Counted from the first letter of the stretch, positions 26,378-35,931 are shown. The stretch: 64,000 bases of DNA from Candidatus Melainabacteria bacterium (GCA_023250195.1 JAHFBF010000001.1:337907-401906); one strand, 5' to 3'. Notes: a model not told the origin generated them from the sequence alone. A program made the numbers and translations.

Positions 26378-28234
26378 ATGTGCGGAATTATAGGTTACGT
26401 TGGAGATAAAGAAATAGTACCTCTTTTGCTTAAAGGGCTACAGTGTCTTGAGTATCGTGGCTATGATTCAGCAGGAATTGCAATTCATGAAGGACATCAT
26501 TTAAATGTTATTAAAACAATTGGAAAGATCGCAAAGCTAGAAGAAGTTTTAAAAATAAAGAAAGCTACAAATGGTACAAACGGTCACTCTAACTGTGGAA
26601 TTGGACATACCAGATGGGCTACACATGGCGAGCCTTCAAATATAAATGCTCATCCACATTTTGATACTGAAGAAAAAATAGCTGTTGTCCACAATGGAAT
26701 AATAAGAAACTATCAGGAAGTAAAAGATAAATTAATAAATCTTGGTATCAAATTTGTAACCCAGACTGATACTGAAGTAATAGTTCAATTAATAAGTGAA
26801 AATTTAAAGAAAACAAAATCAATTTTAGATGCCATTTTAAAAGCCGTAAAAGAACTTGAAGGCAGTTATGCAATTGCTATTTTGTTTAAAGATGAACCCG
26901 ACAAAATATATGCAGTACGAAAAGAAGCTCCTCTTGTAATTGGAATTGGAAATGATGAAAACTTTGTAGCCAGTGATATTCCTACTTTATCGCAGTTTGT
27001 AGATAAGGTCATAAGGCTTAATGATAATGAAATTACAGTTGTTGCAAAAAATGCTGTTGAATTTTATGACTTAAATGGAGGAAGAATAAAAAAAGAACCC
27101 CAAATAGTAACCAAGACAAAAGATATCTTGGATAAAAAAGGATTTAAGCACTATCTTGCAAAAGAAATAAACGAACAAGCTGAAGTAATATCAAACCTTT
27201 TAAAAGATTTTTTACCGAATCCAGAAAAACCTGTTCAATTGAATCATCTAAAACTTGAGCCTGATTTTATAAAAAGCATTGATCGGATTCTAATACTTGC
27301 CTGCGGAACTGCTTACCATGCCGGCTTAACAGCTAAATATGTTATAGAAAACTTAACCTCAATTCCTACTGAAGTCCAGTTTGCAAGCGAATTCCTAAGT
27401 GCAAATTCACTATTAACAAAAAGATCTCTGGTTATTGGGATTAGTCAGTCAGGTGAAACAGCAGATACTATAACTGCAATAAAAAAAGCAGTTTTAACAG
27501 GTGCTACTCTTTTGGGAATTACAAATAGAGCAGACTCAGCACTGGCAGATCTGGCAAAAGAACACTTGATTTTAAGTAAAGCAGGAGTTGAAATCAGTGT
27601 AGCTGCCACAAAAACATTCACAGCACAAATTGCTGTTTTATATCTTTTTGCTGTTTATACTGCTGAAATTCTTGGTACTGCTGATAAAACCAGCTTAATC
27701 AAAATAAAACAGGAACTCAGAGAACTACCACAACTTATTGATCAAGCATTGGTCAGGGCAGAACGCTATCAGGAACAAGTTATAAAATATGCAGACAAGC
27801 CGGATTTTGTTTTTATCGGTCGTGGAATAAACTATCCAATTGCACTTGAAGCTGCACTTAAGTTAAAAGAACTAAGTTACATTCATGCAAGTGGATATGC
27901 TTCAGGCGAAATGAAACACGGACCAATTGCAGTACTGGATCCAAATGTACCTGTAGTTTCAATTGTTGTATCTGGAGAGACCTATGAACGTGTTATTCAA
28001 AATAGTCTTGAAGCTAAAAGCAGAAAGGCTCCTATGATTGCAGTAGCTATAGATGGAGATAAAAAAGCTGAAAGTATCTTTGACACTGTTTTGCACATCC
28101 CACAGGTTTCAGAAATTATAAGTCCTTTTTTAACAGTAATTCCTTTACAATTTTTAGCTTATTACATAGCTGAAGAATTAGGACGTGATATAGATCAACC
28201 GAGAAATTTAGCTAAATCTGTTACAGTAGAGTAA
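26378..28234 (+). CDS. glmS: Glucosamine-fructose-6-phosphate aminotransferase
   Basis: Makes glucosamine-6-phosphate from fructose-6-phosphate and glutamine, the entry to peptidoglycan and LPS amino sugars. MCGIIGYVGDKE starts with the nucleophile Cys. GHTRWATHGEPS and HNGIIRNY are the glutaminase blocks, and two SIS domains follow (ILACGTAYHAGL, ISQSGETADT; FIGRGINYPIALEAALKLKE). The C terminus is the canonical PRNLAKSVTVE. TATAAT and GGAGC precede the start. The 62-bp leader is too short for a glmS ribozyme. Confidence 0.97.
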   Translation: MCGIIGYVGDKEIVPLLLKGLQCLEYRGYDSAGIAIHEGHHLNVIKTIGKIAKLEEVLKIKKATNGTNGHSNCGIGHTRWATHGEPSNINAHPHFDTEEKIAVVHNGIIRNYQEVKDKLINLGIKFVTQTDTEVIVQLISENLKKTKSILDAILKAVKELEGSYAIAILFKDEPDKIYAVRKEAPLVIGIGNDENFVASDIPTLSQFVDKVIRLNDNEITVVAKNAVEFYDLNGGRIKKEPQIVTKTKDILDKKGFKHYLAKEINEQAEVISNLLKDFLPNPEKPVQLNHLKLEPDFIKSIDRILILACGTAYHAGLTAKYVIENLTSIPTEVQFASEFLSANSLLTKRSLVIGISQSGETADTITAIKKAVLTGATLLGITNRADSALADLAKEHLILSKAGVEISVAATKTFTAQIAVLYLFAVYTAEILGTADKTSLIKIKQELRELPQLIDQALVRAERYQEQVIKYADKPDFVFIGRGINYPIALEAALKLKELSYIHASGYASGEMKHGPIAVLDPNVPVVSIVVSGETYERVIQNSLEAKSRKAPMIAVAIDGDKKAESIFDTVLHIPQVSEIISPFLTVIPLQFLAYYIAEELGRDIDQPRNLAKSVTVE

Positions 28235-28239
28235 GTGAA

Positions 28240-28259
28240 GGTTTGTCCATCGACAAACC
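28240..28259. repeat. GGTTTGT hairpin after glmS
   Basis: GGTTTGT and ACAAACC arms around CCATCG, preceded by AAGTGAA and followed by CCGGAAC. The reverse-complement arrangement (GGTTTGC arms, AAGTGAA, CCGGAAC) recurs at 30303-30360, so this is a small repeat family. Confidence 0.55.
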
Positions 28260-28330
28260 GGAACGTCGTAAATCATTAGCATATAAAAGCAAAGTGTTTT
28301 GTTAAAAACACGGAGCGCTATATAAAAAAT

Positions 28331-28369
28331 CAGCCGAGAAATTTGGCAAAATCAGTCACAGTAGAATAA
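28331..28369 (+). pseudogene. Orphan 3' tail of a second glmS
   Basis: Thirteen codons including the stop encode QPRNLAKSVTVE, exactly the last 12 residues of the intact glmS that ends 135 bp upstream. Six of the 12 sense codons differ, all at third positions (CAA/CAG, TTA/TTG, GCT/GCA, TCT/TCA, GTT/GTC, GAG/GAA). The segment just upstream does not read as GlmS. This fits the leftover end of an older glmS after replacement or loss. The FMN reductase start lies 4 bp downstream. Confidence 0.75.
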
Positions 28370-28373
28370 TTCT

Positions 28374-28916
28374 ATGGTACAAAAAACTGGCAATAACAAA
28401 ATCATTCTAATTCAGGGCAGTTTAAACCCAAATTCAAAAACAGCAGTAATTCTGGACGAAGTCGTAATTATTTTAAAAGAAAAAAATATCACATATGAGG
28501 TAATTGATTTAAGAAAACTAAAGTTGGAATTTTGCAACGGCCGAGATCTAAAGGATTACAATGAAGATCTCCAAAATGCTTATAAATTAATGGAATCTGC
28601 AAATGGCTATATAATCGGTATGCCGGTTTATTGTTATTCTGTTTCAGGTGTATTGAAAAATTTTCTTGATATTACCTGCAGCGCTATGGAAAATAAAGTC
28701 ACAGGAATCGTCTGCAATGCAGGCGGAGTAATGTCATACCTTGCATCAGCAGATTTAATGAAAATACTATCTTATGAAGTTCATGCTCTAACAGTACAAC
28801 CTACGGTTTATGCCTATGGAAATGATTTTAAAGATGGACAAATCGCAAATGAGAAGGTCTTACATAAGGCACGGACTATGGTGGAGAGGTTAATGGATAT
28901 TGTAAAACACAATTAA
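28374..28916 (+). CDS. NADPH-dependent FMN reductase family protein
   Basis: 180-residue flavodoxin-like oxidoreductase. The N-terminal IILIQGSLNPNSKTA is the FMN phosphate-binding loop, MPVYCYSVSGVLKNFLD is the second FMN contact and IVCNAGGVMSY is the third. Family members reduce FMN, azo dyes, chromate or quinones; the exact role is open. The start directly follows the glmS remnant, so it probably once followed that older glmS in an operon. The gene ends 26 bp from a small converging ORF. Confidence 0.85.
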   Translation: MVQKTGNNKIILIQGSLNPNSKTAVILDEVVIILKEKNITYEVIDLRKLKLEFCNGRDLKDYNEDLQNAYKLMESANGYIIGMPVYCYSVSGVLKNFLDITCSAMENKVTGIVCNAGGVMSYLASADLMKILSYEVHALTVQPTVYAYGNDFKDGQIANEKVLHKARTMVERLMDIVKHN

Positions 28917-28942
28917 CCTTCTTTAATCTTTTATAATTTCAC

Positions 28943-29149
28943 TTATCTGCCTTCACTTAGTTCAGTAAAAATGCTTTGGAGTTTCCCATCTCCTCCTGCT
29001 AAAGAGCCTTCTTCTCTACCTGGGCTACTTACATAAAGTGGAGCAGGCTGCTGTTCAGACACCCAAGTAATTTCTCCCCTTTTGTATGGTACAACACTAG
29101 CTAATTCAAAAAAAATACTTGGAAGTTGTCCCCCTTTTCCTATAATCAT
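28943..29149 (-). CDS. Hypothetical 68-residue protein
   Basis: Short ORF with a strong ribosome site (GGAG and GGAAG within 15 nt of the ATG), divergent from hemE. The product has a weak internal duplication, GQLPSIFFEL near the start and GKLQSIFTEL near the end, around a Pro/Gly-rich middle. No signal peptide, helix or family is recognised. The Shine-Dalgarno is the main reason to believe it. Confidence 0.5.
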   Translation of the reverse strand: MIIGKGGQLPSIFFELASVVPYKRGEITWVSEQQPAPLYVSSPGREEGSLAGGDGKLQSIFTELSEGR

Positions 29150-29233
29150 AAATTCTTCCTTTCTCCTTGTTCTTGTGTTAACACACTATGGACTATATTC
29201 TAGCACCATGCTCTTATTGCTACAATTATACCT

Positions 29234-30283
29234 ATGTTTAATGACCTTTTATTAAAAGCCTTAAATAAAGAAATTGTCCCGCGTCCACCGGTTTGGCTTA
29301 TGAGGCAGGCTGGAAGATATTTACCTGAATATCAGAAAATCAGATCACGGGTTGGTTTTTTAGAACTTTGTAATACTCCAGAGCTTGCTGTAGAAGTCAG
29401 TCTTCAGCCATATGAAAGATTTAAAACAGATGCAGTAATTGTTTTTTCAGATATTCTGCTTCCTGCACAGAAAATGGGACTTGAGCTTGAGTTTACCGAT
29501 GAAGGTCCTAGAATTAATAATTTGATTTCCAATGCTTCTGATATTAAAAAACTTCAAATCCCCATGGCAAATGAAGAAACTTATCCTACATTAACTGCAA
29601 TAAACATGCTTAAAAAAGAAGTTGGTGAAAAGGTTCCAATCATTGGGTTTAGCGGGGCACCATGGACTTTGTTCTGTTATATGACGGAAGGCTATAGTTC
29701 AAATAACTTTAACAAAGCAAAAACATTTCTTTATACAAATCCACAGGCATCGCATCAGCTTTTGTCTAAAATTACAAATACATTATTTTTATATCTAACA
29801 ATGCAGGTAAATTCAGGTGCACATGTTTTACAGATATTTGATACATGGGCAGGAATCCTATCACAGGAAGATTACAGGACTTTCGCACTTCCATACTTAA
29901 GACAGCTAATAAGTGACTTAATGCCACTTAAAGTTCCAATCATCCTATATACAAATAACTCACACCATCTCTTGCCAAAAATTTCAATGCTAAAAATTGC
30001 AGCGTTAAGTTTAGACTGGAGATGTAATCTACAAGAAGTTAGAGATAATTTTGGTGCAAGTCTTGGCTTACAGGGAAATTTAGATCCAGGAGTTTTGCTT
30101 ACAAATCAAACAGTTGTCCGTGAGAAAACAAAATCCATGATTCAGTCCCTGAAAAACTGGCAAACAGGTTATATTTGTAATCTTGGTCATGGGGTTTTAC
30201 CACAAACCCCTGTTGAAAATGTTCATGCAATGCTTGATACAGTTTTTGAAATTGCAAATGAATCCTTGGTATACGCAAAATAA
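29234..30283 (+). CDS. hemE: Uroporphyrinogen decarboxylase
   Basis: Converts uroporphyrinogen III to coproporphyrinogen III in heme synthesis. PPVWLMRQAGRYLPEYQ is the family signature near the N terminus, VIVFSDILLPAQKMG holds the catalytic Asp, and IIGFSGAPWTLFCYM, FDTWAGILS and LGHGVLPQTPVENVHAM are further conserved blocks. 349 residues. TACAAT lies 7 nt before the ATG without a ribosome site. It is the first of four heme genes on this strand. Confidence 0.96.
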   Translation: MFNDLLLKALNKEIVPRPPVWLMRQAGRYLPEYQKIRSRVGFLELCNTPELAVEVSLQPYERFKTDAVIVFSDILLPAQKMGLELEFTDEGPRINNLISNASDIKKLQIPMANEETYPTLTAINMLKKEVGEKVPIIGFSGAPWTLFCYMTEGYSSNNFNKAKTFLYTNPQASHQLLSKITNTLFLYLTMQVNSGAHVLQIFDTWAGILSQEDYRTFALPYLRQLISDLMPLKVPIILYTNNSHHLLPKISMLKIAALSLDWRCNLQEVRDNFGASLGLQGNLDPGVLLTNQTVVREKTKSMIQSLKNWQTGYICNLGHGVLPQTPVENVHAMLDTVFEIANESLVYAK

Positions 30284-30302
30284 CTGCTAACGCAGATTAT
30301 TT

Positions 30303-30360
30303 TGCTATTTCTATGCAAACCAGTTCCGGCATTCAGGTTTGCGTTTCAGCAAACCTTCAC
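30303..30360. repeat. GGTTTGC hairpin between hemE and hemN
   Basis: AGGTTTGC (30335-30342) and GCAAACCT (30349-30356) around GTTTCA. Together with flanking GTTCCGG and TTCACTT it is the reverse-complement relative of the hairpin at 28240-28259. It may stop or pause transcription between the two heme genes. Confidence 0.5.
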
Positions 30361-30388
30361 TTGTATAATAAATTAGAGAGCGCTTTTT

Positions 30389-31801
30389 ATGTCTATCAAA
30401 AACTTATATGGTTTATCCCACAATTTATTAGAAAAATACTCTGTAGGTGTTCCTCGCTACACAAGCTATCCCCCAGCTCCAGAATGGAGAGAGGATTTTA
30501 AAGCAGAAGATTTTTTAAAAGCAAATGAAATTGCAAATCAATCCAGATCACCAGTTTCTTTATATTTTCATCTTCCTTTTTGTGAAAGTCAGTGTTACTT
30601 TTGTGCATGCAATATAGTAATCAGCAAAAAAAGATCTGTTGTTAGTCCATATCTGGAACATATTAAAAAAGAGATTTCCAGTCTGGGAGATTTAATAAGC
30701 AGGAACAGATCTGTTGAACAAATCCACTTAGGAGGCGGAACTCCTACATATTTTAATCCTGACGAATTAAAAGAATTATTTTCTACAATAAAAGAAAACA
30801 TTGGTATTTCAAAAAATTGTGAAGTTGGGATAGAAATCGATCCGCGGGTAACTACACACGATCACTTAAAAACCTTATCAGAACTTGGTTTTAATAGATT
30901 AAGCATGGGTATACAGGACTTTGATCAGAAGGTTCAGGAAACAATTAATCGCATTCAGCCCTTTGAAGAAACAAAAAAAATCTTTCAGTATTCAAAAGCT
31001 CTTAATTTTGAATCTATAAATGTAGACTTGATTTATGGACTGCCATTTCAGACAAAAGAAAGTTTTAAAAGAACAATCGATTTAATTTTTAAACTGGCTC
31101 CAGATCGAATAGCACTTTTTCACTATGCTCATCTGCCCCAGCTTTTAAATCATCAGGATAAATACATTCCTGCAAATGCACTACCATCTTCATCTGAAAA
31201 AATAGAAATTTTTCAATATGCTGTAAATACCCTGACTGGCAATGGTTATGTTTTTATAGGCTTAGATCACTTTGCAAAAGTAGATGATGAATTAGCTCAA
31301 GCCAGAAAAAACAAAACTTTACATAGAAATTTTCAAGGCTATACAACCAAATCAGGGTGTGATTTATACGGGCTGGGAATTACTGCTATAAGTAACGTTC
31401 AAAACACTTTTTCGCAAAATATAAAAAAATTAAATCCTTATTATGAAGCAGTTGATCTAAATAAAATGCCGCTATTTAGGGGATTTGTATTAAGCAAGGA
31501 TGATCTATTAAGAAGAGAAATAATAATGAAAATACTCTGTCATGGAATAATTATCAAATCAGAAATCGAAGAAAAATATAGTATTAACTTTGACAAGTAT
31601 TTTGCATTTGAAATTGAAAGGCTAAAAGAATTAGAACAAGAAGGTTTAATCCTTAGTAGAGTCGTTGTGTGCAACGACTCTACCAGTACAATTAAAATTA
31701 CAGAAACAGGACAATTCTTTCTAAGAAACATAGCATGTATTTTTGATCGTTATCTACAAGAAAAAAATGGAAAACAAAAGATTTATTCAAAAGCAATCTA
31801 A
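30389..31801 (+). CDS. hemN: Oxygen-independent coproporphyrinogen III oxidase
   Basis: Radical-SAM enzyme that converts coproporphyrinogen III to protoporphyrinogen IX. The cluster motif is in HLPFCESQCYFCACN (Cys65, 69, 72, plus Cys74, the HemN-specific extra Cys). YSVGVPRYTSYPPAPEW at the N terminus and QIHLGGGTPTYF also mark true HemN and not the heme chaperone HemW. 470 residues. A 28-bp palindrome in the C-terminal part (31656-31683) is read in frame as SRVVVCNDSTS. The end overlaps hemH by 35 bp. Confidence 0.95.
   Translation: MSIKNLYGLSHNLLEKYSVGVPRYTSYPPAPEWREDFKAEDFLKANEIANQSRSPVSLYFHLPFCESQCYFCACNIVISKKRSVVSPYLEHIKKEISSLGDLISRNRSVEQIHLGGGTPTYFNPDELKELFSTIKENIGISKNCEVGIEIDPRVTTHDHLKTLSELGFNRLSMGIQDFDQKVQETINRIQPFEETKKIFQYSKALNFESINVDLIYGLPFQTKESFKRTIDLIFKLAPDRIALFHYAHLPQLLNHQDKYIPANALPSSSEKIEIFQYAVNTLTGNGYVFIGLDHFAKVDDELAQARKNKTLHRNFQGYTTKSGCDLYGLGITAISNVQNTFSQNIKKLNPYYEAVDLNKMPLFRGFVLSKDDLLRREIIMKILCHGIIIKSEIEEKYSINFDKYFAFEIERLKELEQEGLILSRVVVCNDSTSTIKITETGQFFLRNIACIFDRYLQEKNGKQKIYSKAI
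31656..31683. repeat. 28-bp palindrome inside hemN
   Basis: Perfect GTAGAGTCGTTG and CAACGACTCTAC arms around TGTG. It has the family's GTAGAG...CTCTAC ends with a new centre. It falls in the C-terminal helical region of HemN, away from the radical-SAM core. Confidence 0.85.
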
Positions 31802-32822
31802 GATAGCTGTCTTACTTGTCAATTTCGGCGGACCGGACAGTCTTTATTCGGTAAAACCTTTTCTTTATAAATTATTTTCTGATCCAACTGTATTAAACTT
31901 TCCGTTTGCTTTTTTATACAGAAAACCTCTTGCCTGGCTCATTTCAAATTTGAGAGCTAAAGCCTCTCAAAAGATGTACAAAAAAATTGGTTCTATGAGT
32001 CCATTAATTCCTATCACTTACCTGCAGGCTGAAAAACTTCAAAGTTTATTCAGTAAAAATGATCTTCCTATAGATGTTTTTATTGGTTTCCGCTATTGCA
32101 AGCCTTTTATTGAGTCTGCTTTGGCTGAAATATCTTCAGGTACATATGAAAGGTTGATTATCCTGCCTTTATATCCACAATATTCATATACCACAGCAGG
32201 ATCTGTAGAACTTATCGTAGATAAATGGTTTAGAGATTACCGGATCGATGCTAATGCATCTACTCACAATGACATGAAGATCCATTTTATAAAAGAATGG
32301 TATAAAGACGAAGACTATATTGAATCTTATGCAAACTTAATCAACAATTCCTTATCAAACCTGGATTTGAGAAGCACAGAAATAATCTTCAGCGCACACA
32401 GTATTCCTGTTTTTAATATAGAAAATGGAGATCCCTATCAAGAACATATAACTGAAACTGCTAACTTAATAATCACTAAAATTAGTTGGAAAAAGAGATG
32501 GCATATTGCTTATCAGAGCAAACTTGGTCCAGTAAAATGGCTTGAACCAGGCACTGATAAAGTTATAGAACAAATAGCCCAAAGAAATCAAAACACAAAT
32601 ATTCTGGTTGTACCAATTAGTTTTGTTTGTGAACATGTAGAAACCATTTTTGAAATCGGCATGCTGTATAAAGAAATTGCAAATAAGCTTGGAATAAAGA
32701 GATTTGCCCGAGTACCGGCTCTAAACACTGACAAATATTTAATCCAGGCATTATATAATCAAGTGGTTAGCTGCTTAGAAAACAATAATGTAAGTGTTAA
32801 AGAGTTGTTACTCTTAAAATAA
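31767..32822 (+). CDS. hemH: Ferrochelatase
   Basis: Inserts iron into protoporphyrin IX, the last step to heme. AVLLVNFGGPDS is the N-terminal signature, VFIGFRYCKPFIESAL and IILPLYPQYSYTT follow, IIFSAHSIPVF contains the catalytic His, and FVCEHVETIFEIGML is the C-terminal block with the second metal ligand. The ATG at 31767 overlaps hemN; a TTG at 31743 is possible. About 351 residues. Confidence 0.95.
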   Translation: MENKRFIQKQSKIAVLLVNFGGPDSLYSVKPFLYKLFSDPTVLNFPFAFLYRKPLAWLISNLRAKASQKMYKKIGSMSPLIPITYLQAEKLQSLFSKNDLPIDVFIGFRYCKPFIESALAEISSGTYERLIILPLYPQYSYTTAGSVELIVDKWFRDYRIDANASTHNDMKIHFIKEWYKDEDYIESYANLINNSLSNLDLRSTEIIFSAHSIPVFNIENGDPYQEHITETANLIITKISWKKRWHIAYQSKLGPVKWLEPGTDKVIEQIAQRNQNTNILVVPISFVCEHVETIFEIGMLYKEIANKLGIKRFARVPALNTDKYLIQALYNQVVSCLENNNVSVKELLLLK

Positions 32823-32876
32823 ATTTCTTCCGCCTTTGTAATTATAGAATTTGTTCCCGGTTTTATATAAAGAACT

Positions 32877-32935
32877 TGGCAAATCCGCTCCAGCGAAAGG
32901 AAACAAAATCGGGAAGCTCAAGCTTGTCTTGAGCT
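32877..32935. repeat. Repeat with AGCTTGTCT hairpin between hemH and hemY
   Basis: GGCAAATCCGCTCCAGCGAAAGG followed by the hairpin AGCTCAAG-CTTGT-CTTGAGCT. It aligns with 43511-43569 (GGCAAATGCGATCAATCGAAAGG, then a hairpin with the same loop). It lies just before the hemY start, and the hairpin is followed by ATTAAAAAG rather than a T-run. Confidence 0.6.
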
Positions 32936-32945
32936 ATTAAAAAGA

Positions 32946-34346
32946 ATGAAAGACGTCATTATTATAGGAGCTGGAATTGCTGGTCTGTCAGCAGGGTTTG
33001 AACTATATAAAAACAACATTGATTTTCAGATTTTAGAACCTACAGATAGAGCAGGCGGAGCTATTGAAACCCTTAAAATTGGGGATTGTTTAATTGAAAG
33101 TGGACCGCATACATTTAGTTCTCTTAGCAAAGAAACAATGGAACTAATAAAAGATTTAGGAATAGAAGATTTATTGCAGGAAGCAGACCCAAAAGCAAAA
33201 AAAAGATCTATATATAGAAACGGTCAGTTAGTGGCTGTCCCATCTGGTTTAAAAGAGTTTATTAAAACAGATATCTTATCAAAAGATTCAAAGATGATGC
33301 TTTTAGAAGAGCTATTTATTAAAAAAGAAGAGAAAGAAGAAACTGTTCAGGATTTTGTCGAAAGAAGATTTGGTAGAGAAGTGTTAAAGAATTTTATACA
33401 GCCTTATTTAAATGGGCTTTTTGCCGGTGATGTTCAAAAGCTTTCTGCAAATGCAGTTTTTCCGAAGTTAAAAGAGCTTGAGAAGAAATATAGAAGCATT
33501 GTATTTGGAATGTTTTTATCTTCAAAATTTAGAAGTTCATTTAAAGGACTTACACTTTATTCATTTACAAATGGAATGGAAACACTATCAGATGAAATCC
33601 ATAATAAACTGAAAAATAAAGTTACACTTGGAGCAAAAGACATTGAGATTTCACGTGCAAAAGATTTTTACATTGTAAATTTTAAGGTTAATAATAAAAC
33701 TATAAATTACACAGCCAATTCAATTTTATTTGCAATTCCTGCTTATGCAATGTCTGAATTTGCTTATTTACTTCCAAAAGGTTATGCTTCTGAGATAACA
33801 CAAATTGAATATTCACCTATTGCTACAGTTGTACAAACAGTAGATAAATCAAACGTAGGAACATCCACAGAAGGATTTGGATATCTCTGTACAAAAGAAC
33901 CACATAAAAAGCTTTTAGGGACTATTTGGACATCCTCAATTTTCCCAGACAGAGCTCCTTCAGACAAAATGCTTTTAACCTCATACATTGGCGGGACTCT
34001 GAATAAAAAGATAATAGACCAGCCAAAAGAAGAAATAGCAAACCTAACTGCTAAAGAAGTTGCAGAAACTATGCAAATATCAGATTCAAATTCAATTGAG
34101 ACAATTTATATAAAAGTCCATACAAATGCCATTCCACAATACAATTTAGGACACTTAAACAGGGTTAAAAGAATTGAAGAGTTAATGGATACAAACATTG
34201 GATTATTTTTTACAGGTAATTATTTATATGGAATATCCATAAATGACACTGTTAAAACTTCCAGAAAAACAGTTGAAAAAATAAAAATATATATTAATAC
34301 CGTTAAGCAGTCAACACACATAGAAAAAGATCTGGTAAAAAACTAA
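32946..34346 (+). CDS. hemY: Protoporphyrinogen oxidase, oxygen-dependent type
   Basis: FAD enzyme that oxidises protoporphyrinogen IX to protoporphyrin IX at the membrane. DVIIIGAGIAGLSAGFEL is the FAD-binding motif, followed by ILEPTDRAGGAIET; FVERRFGREVLKNFIQPYLNGLFAGD is the HemY-specific region. 466 residues. It is unusual that a late O2-using HemY accompanies an O2-independent HemN, though this mix occurs in facultative aerobes. The stop overlaps the converging secretin gene by 4 bp. Confidence 0.93.
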   Translation: MKDVIIIGAGIAGLSAGFELYKNNIDFQILEPTDRAGGAIETLKIGDCLIESGPHTFSSLSKETMELIKDLGIEDLLQEADPKAKKRSIYRNGQLVAVPSGLKEFIKTDILSKDSKMMLLEELFIKKEEKEETVQDFVERRFGREVLKNFIQPYLNGLFAGDVQKLSANAVFPKLKELEKKYRSIVFGMFLSSKFRSSFKGLTLYSFTNGMETLSDEIHNKLKNKVTLGAKDIEISRAKDFYIVNFKVNNKTINYTANSILFAIPAYAMSEFAYLLPKGYASEITQIEYSPIATVVQTVDKSNVGTSTEGFGYLCTKEPHKKLLGTIWTSSIFPDRAPSDKMLLTSYIGGTLNKKIIDQPKEEIANLTAKEVAETMQISDSNSIETIYIKVHTNAIPQYNLGHLNRVKRIEELMDTNIGLFFTGNYLYGISINDTVKTSRKTVEKIKIYINTVKQSTHIEKDLVKN

Positions 34347-35665
34347 TATATCATTGACTTAAATATAGAGAACCATCTTTTCTTTTTATATACTTGACCA
34401 GGTGCTGATTCAATATACTCATTTTCAATTAAAGAAGACTGTGGCAGTTTTCTCAAGGTTATACTTTCTTCATTTAAACTTCTAATTCTAGGTGTTATTA
34501 AAACAATTAACTCGCTTTGGTTCTTTAAGCTTGATCTGTTACTTAATATATCTCCAATAATTGGAATGCCTGTTATAAACGGTAACCCCTGCCTATCAAC
34601 TGAATTATTATTTGTTACAAGTCCTCCTAGTGCAACTGTCTGACCATCTTTAACTTGAACTTCTGAATTTATTTGTCTTCTTAGTGTTGTTGTAGGAATT
34701 GTTACTCCATTTTGAGTTGTTTTTCCGCTGTTGTCCGAGACTTCAATACCAATCGCTGTAGTAATCAAACCATTCTGCCCAATAACTGGAGTAATGCTTA
34801 AGTTTGTACCTGCTACAATCTTTTCTAATCTTTGTGTTTGTACTACTCCAAGCTGTTGTTCTCCAAAGCCAATTCCCTGACCAAGAATTATATTTGTATC
34901 CTGGTTAATATTAATCATTGCAGTTCTACCTGAAAGAGATACTACTTTAGGGTAAGCATGAACATGCGCTAAACCAACTCTTTCTAAATATCTTAGTTCT
35001 CTATTAAATAAAAGCCATTCGTTATGACTAAAATCAAAAATACCTAAGCCATTTCTAATTTTACCAATTAAAAATCCTTGATCATTAAAAATCCTTAAGT
35101 CTCTTAGAGCATTTCTCTTAATTTCAATCAACTTTACTTCAAGTTCAACTTGTTTTAATGGTTTATCAATGTCTTTTATAAATTCTTCTATCCTTTTTAA
35201 GTCATTATAAGTACCTTCTGCAATTAAAGAATTTTGTTCATTTATTATTCTTGTACTAGCTCTCAGGTTATCCGGCAAAAGTTCACTTACATAATTTGCC
35301 TCTATATTTGTCAGAGGGAAAATTTTACTTTTCTGTCCAACCCTGCAATTACTTTTTTCAGTTTTAAAAACCAAATAAGTATTTTTGCCTGAATTAGGTT
35401 TTGTAAAATCGAAATTCGTCCCACAAAGAACCAGATCCAAAGCATCTTCAATACTTACATTTTTTACACTACAAGTAATACTCTGACTTGCAGCACTACT
35501 TAAAACAACATCAACACTGAATTTATCTGCCAAGTCCTTGAGAACATCTGATAAAAGTTTGTTACTGTAATTAATATCAATTAATTTGCTTTCTTGACAA
35601 AACCCCAGAGAGCTATAATTCAATAAAATTAATACCGCTAATATAGATAGGACTATTTTTTTCAT
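34343..35665 (-). CDS. Secretin (GspD/PilQ family)
   Basis: Outer-membrane channel for a type II secretion or type IV pilus-like machine. It has a signal peptide (IVLSILAVLILLNYSSLGFC), an STN-like N domain (INYSNKLLSDVLKDLADKF), an N1-type domain (IFPLTNIEANYVSELLPD) and the secretin core from about residue 170 (QVELEVKLIEIKRNALRD, LSGRTAMININ, VQVKDGQTVALGGLV, GLPFITGIPIIGDILSNR, ELIVLITPRI). At 440 residues it is short for PilQ or GspD, with few N domains. No other secretion genes are near. Confidence 0.9.
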   Translation of the reverse strand: MKKIVLSILAVLILLNYSSLGFCQESKLIDINYSNKLLSDVLKDLADKFSVDVVLSSAASQSITCSVKNVSIEDALDLVLCGTNFDFTKPNSGKNTYLVFKTEKSNCRVGQKSKIFPLTNIEANYVSELLPDNLRASTRIINEQNSLIAEGTYNDLKRIEEFIKDIDKPLKQVELEVKLIEIKRNALRDLRIFNDQGFLIGKIRNGLGIFDFSHNEWLLFNRELRYLERVGLAHVHAYPKVVSLSGRTAMININQDTNIILGQGIGFGEQQLGVVQTQRLEKIVAGTNLSITPVIGQNGLITTAIGIEVSDNSGKTTQNGVTIPTTTLRRQINSEVQVKDGQTVALGGLVTNNNSVDRQGLPFITGIPIIGDILSNRSSLKNQSELIVLITPRIRSLNEESITLRKLPQSSLIENEYIESAPGQVYKKKRWFSIFKSMIY

Positions 35666-35843
35666 ATTTCTTAAGTTGAAATTATACCTTTAATCTGTAA
35701 GCTTAGTCATAATTGTAAGAACTTAGATTATGAAGATACTTTTAATCTTATTTATAATTTTTCCTTTATCCATACATGATTAAATAAATAATCCATTGTA
35801 TTATCTTCATACCAACACTGATTGGGGGGAAAAAATTAAATAT

Positions 35844-35930
35844 TATATAAATCTTTTTGGGGGAAGTATGGTGAAAATCCTACACTGACCCGCAACCGTA
35901 AAAGCCGGAACACCCACATAGATTTAAATA
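35844..35930 (+). promoter_or_regulatory. Cobalamin riboswitch
   Basis: The core GGGGAAGTATGGTGAAAATCC, CTGACCCGCAACCGTAA and the B12-box-like AAGCCGGAACACCCAC follow the cobalamin aptamer order. TATATAAATCT (35844-35854) pairs with AGATTTAAATA (35920-35930) as a closing P1 stem (10 of 11 pairs). It is a compact version without long peripheral arms. A terminator-like hairpin follows at once, so B12 should turn off the downstream genes at 36007 and 37799. The aptamer occupies most of the 341-bp gap after the secretin gene. No B12 synthesis or uptake gene is adjacent. Confidence 0.85.
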
Positions 35931-35931
35931 C

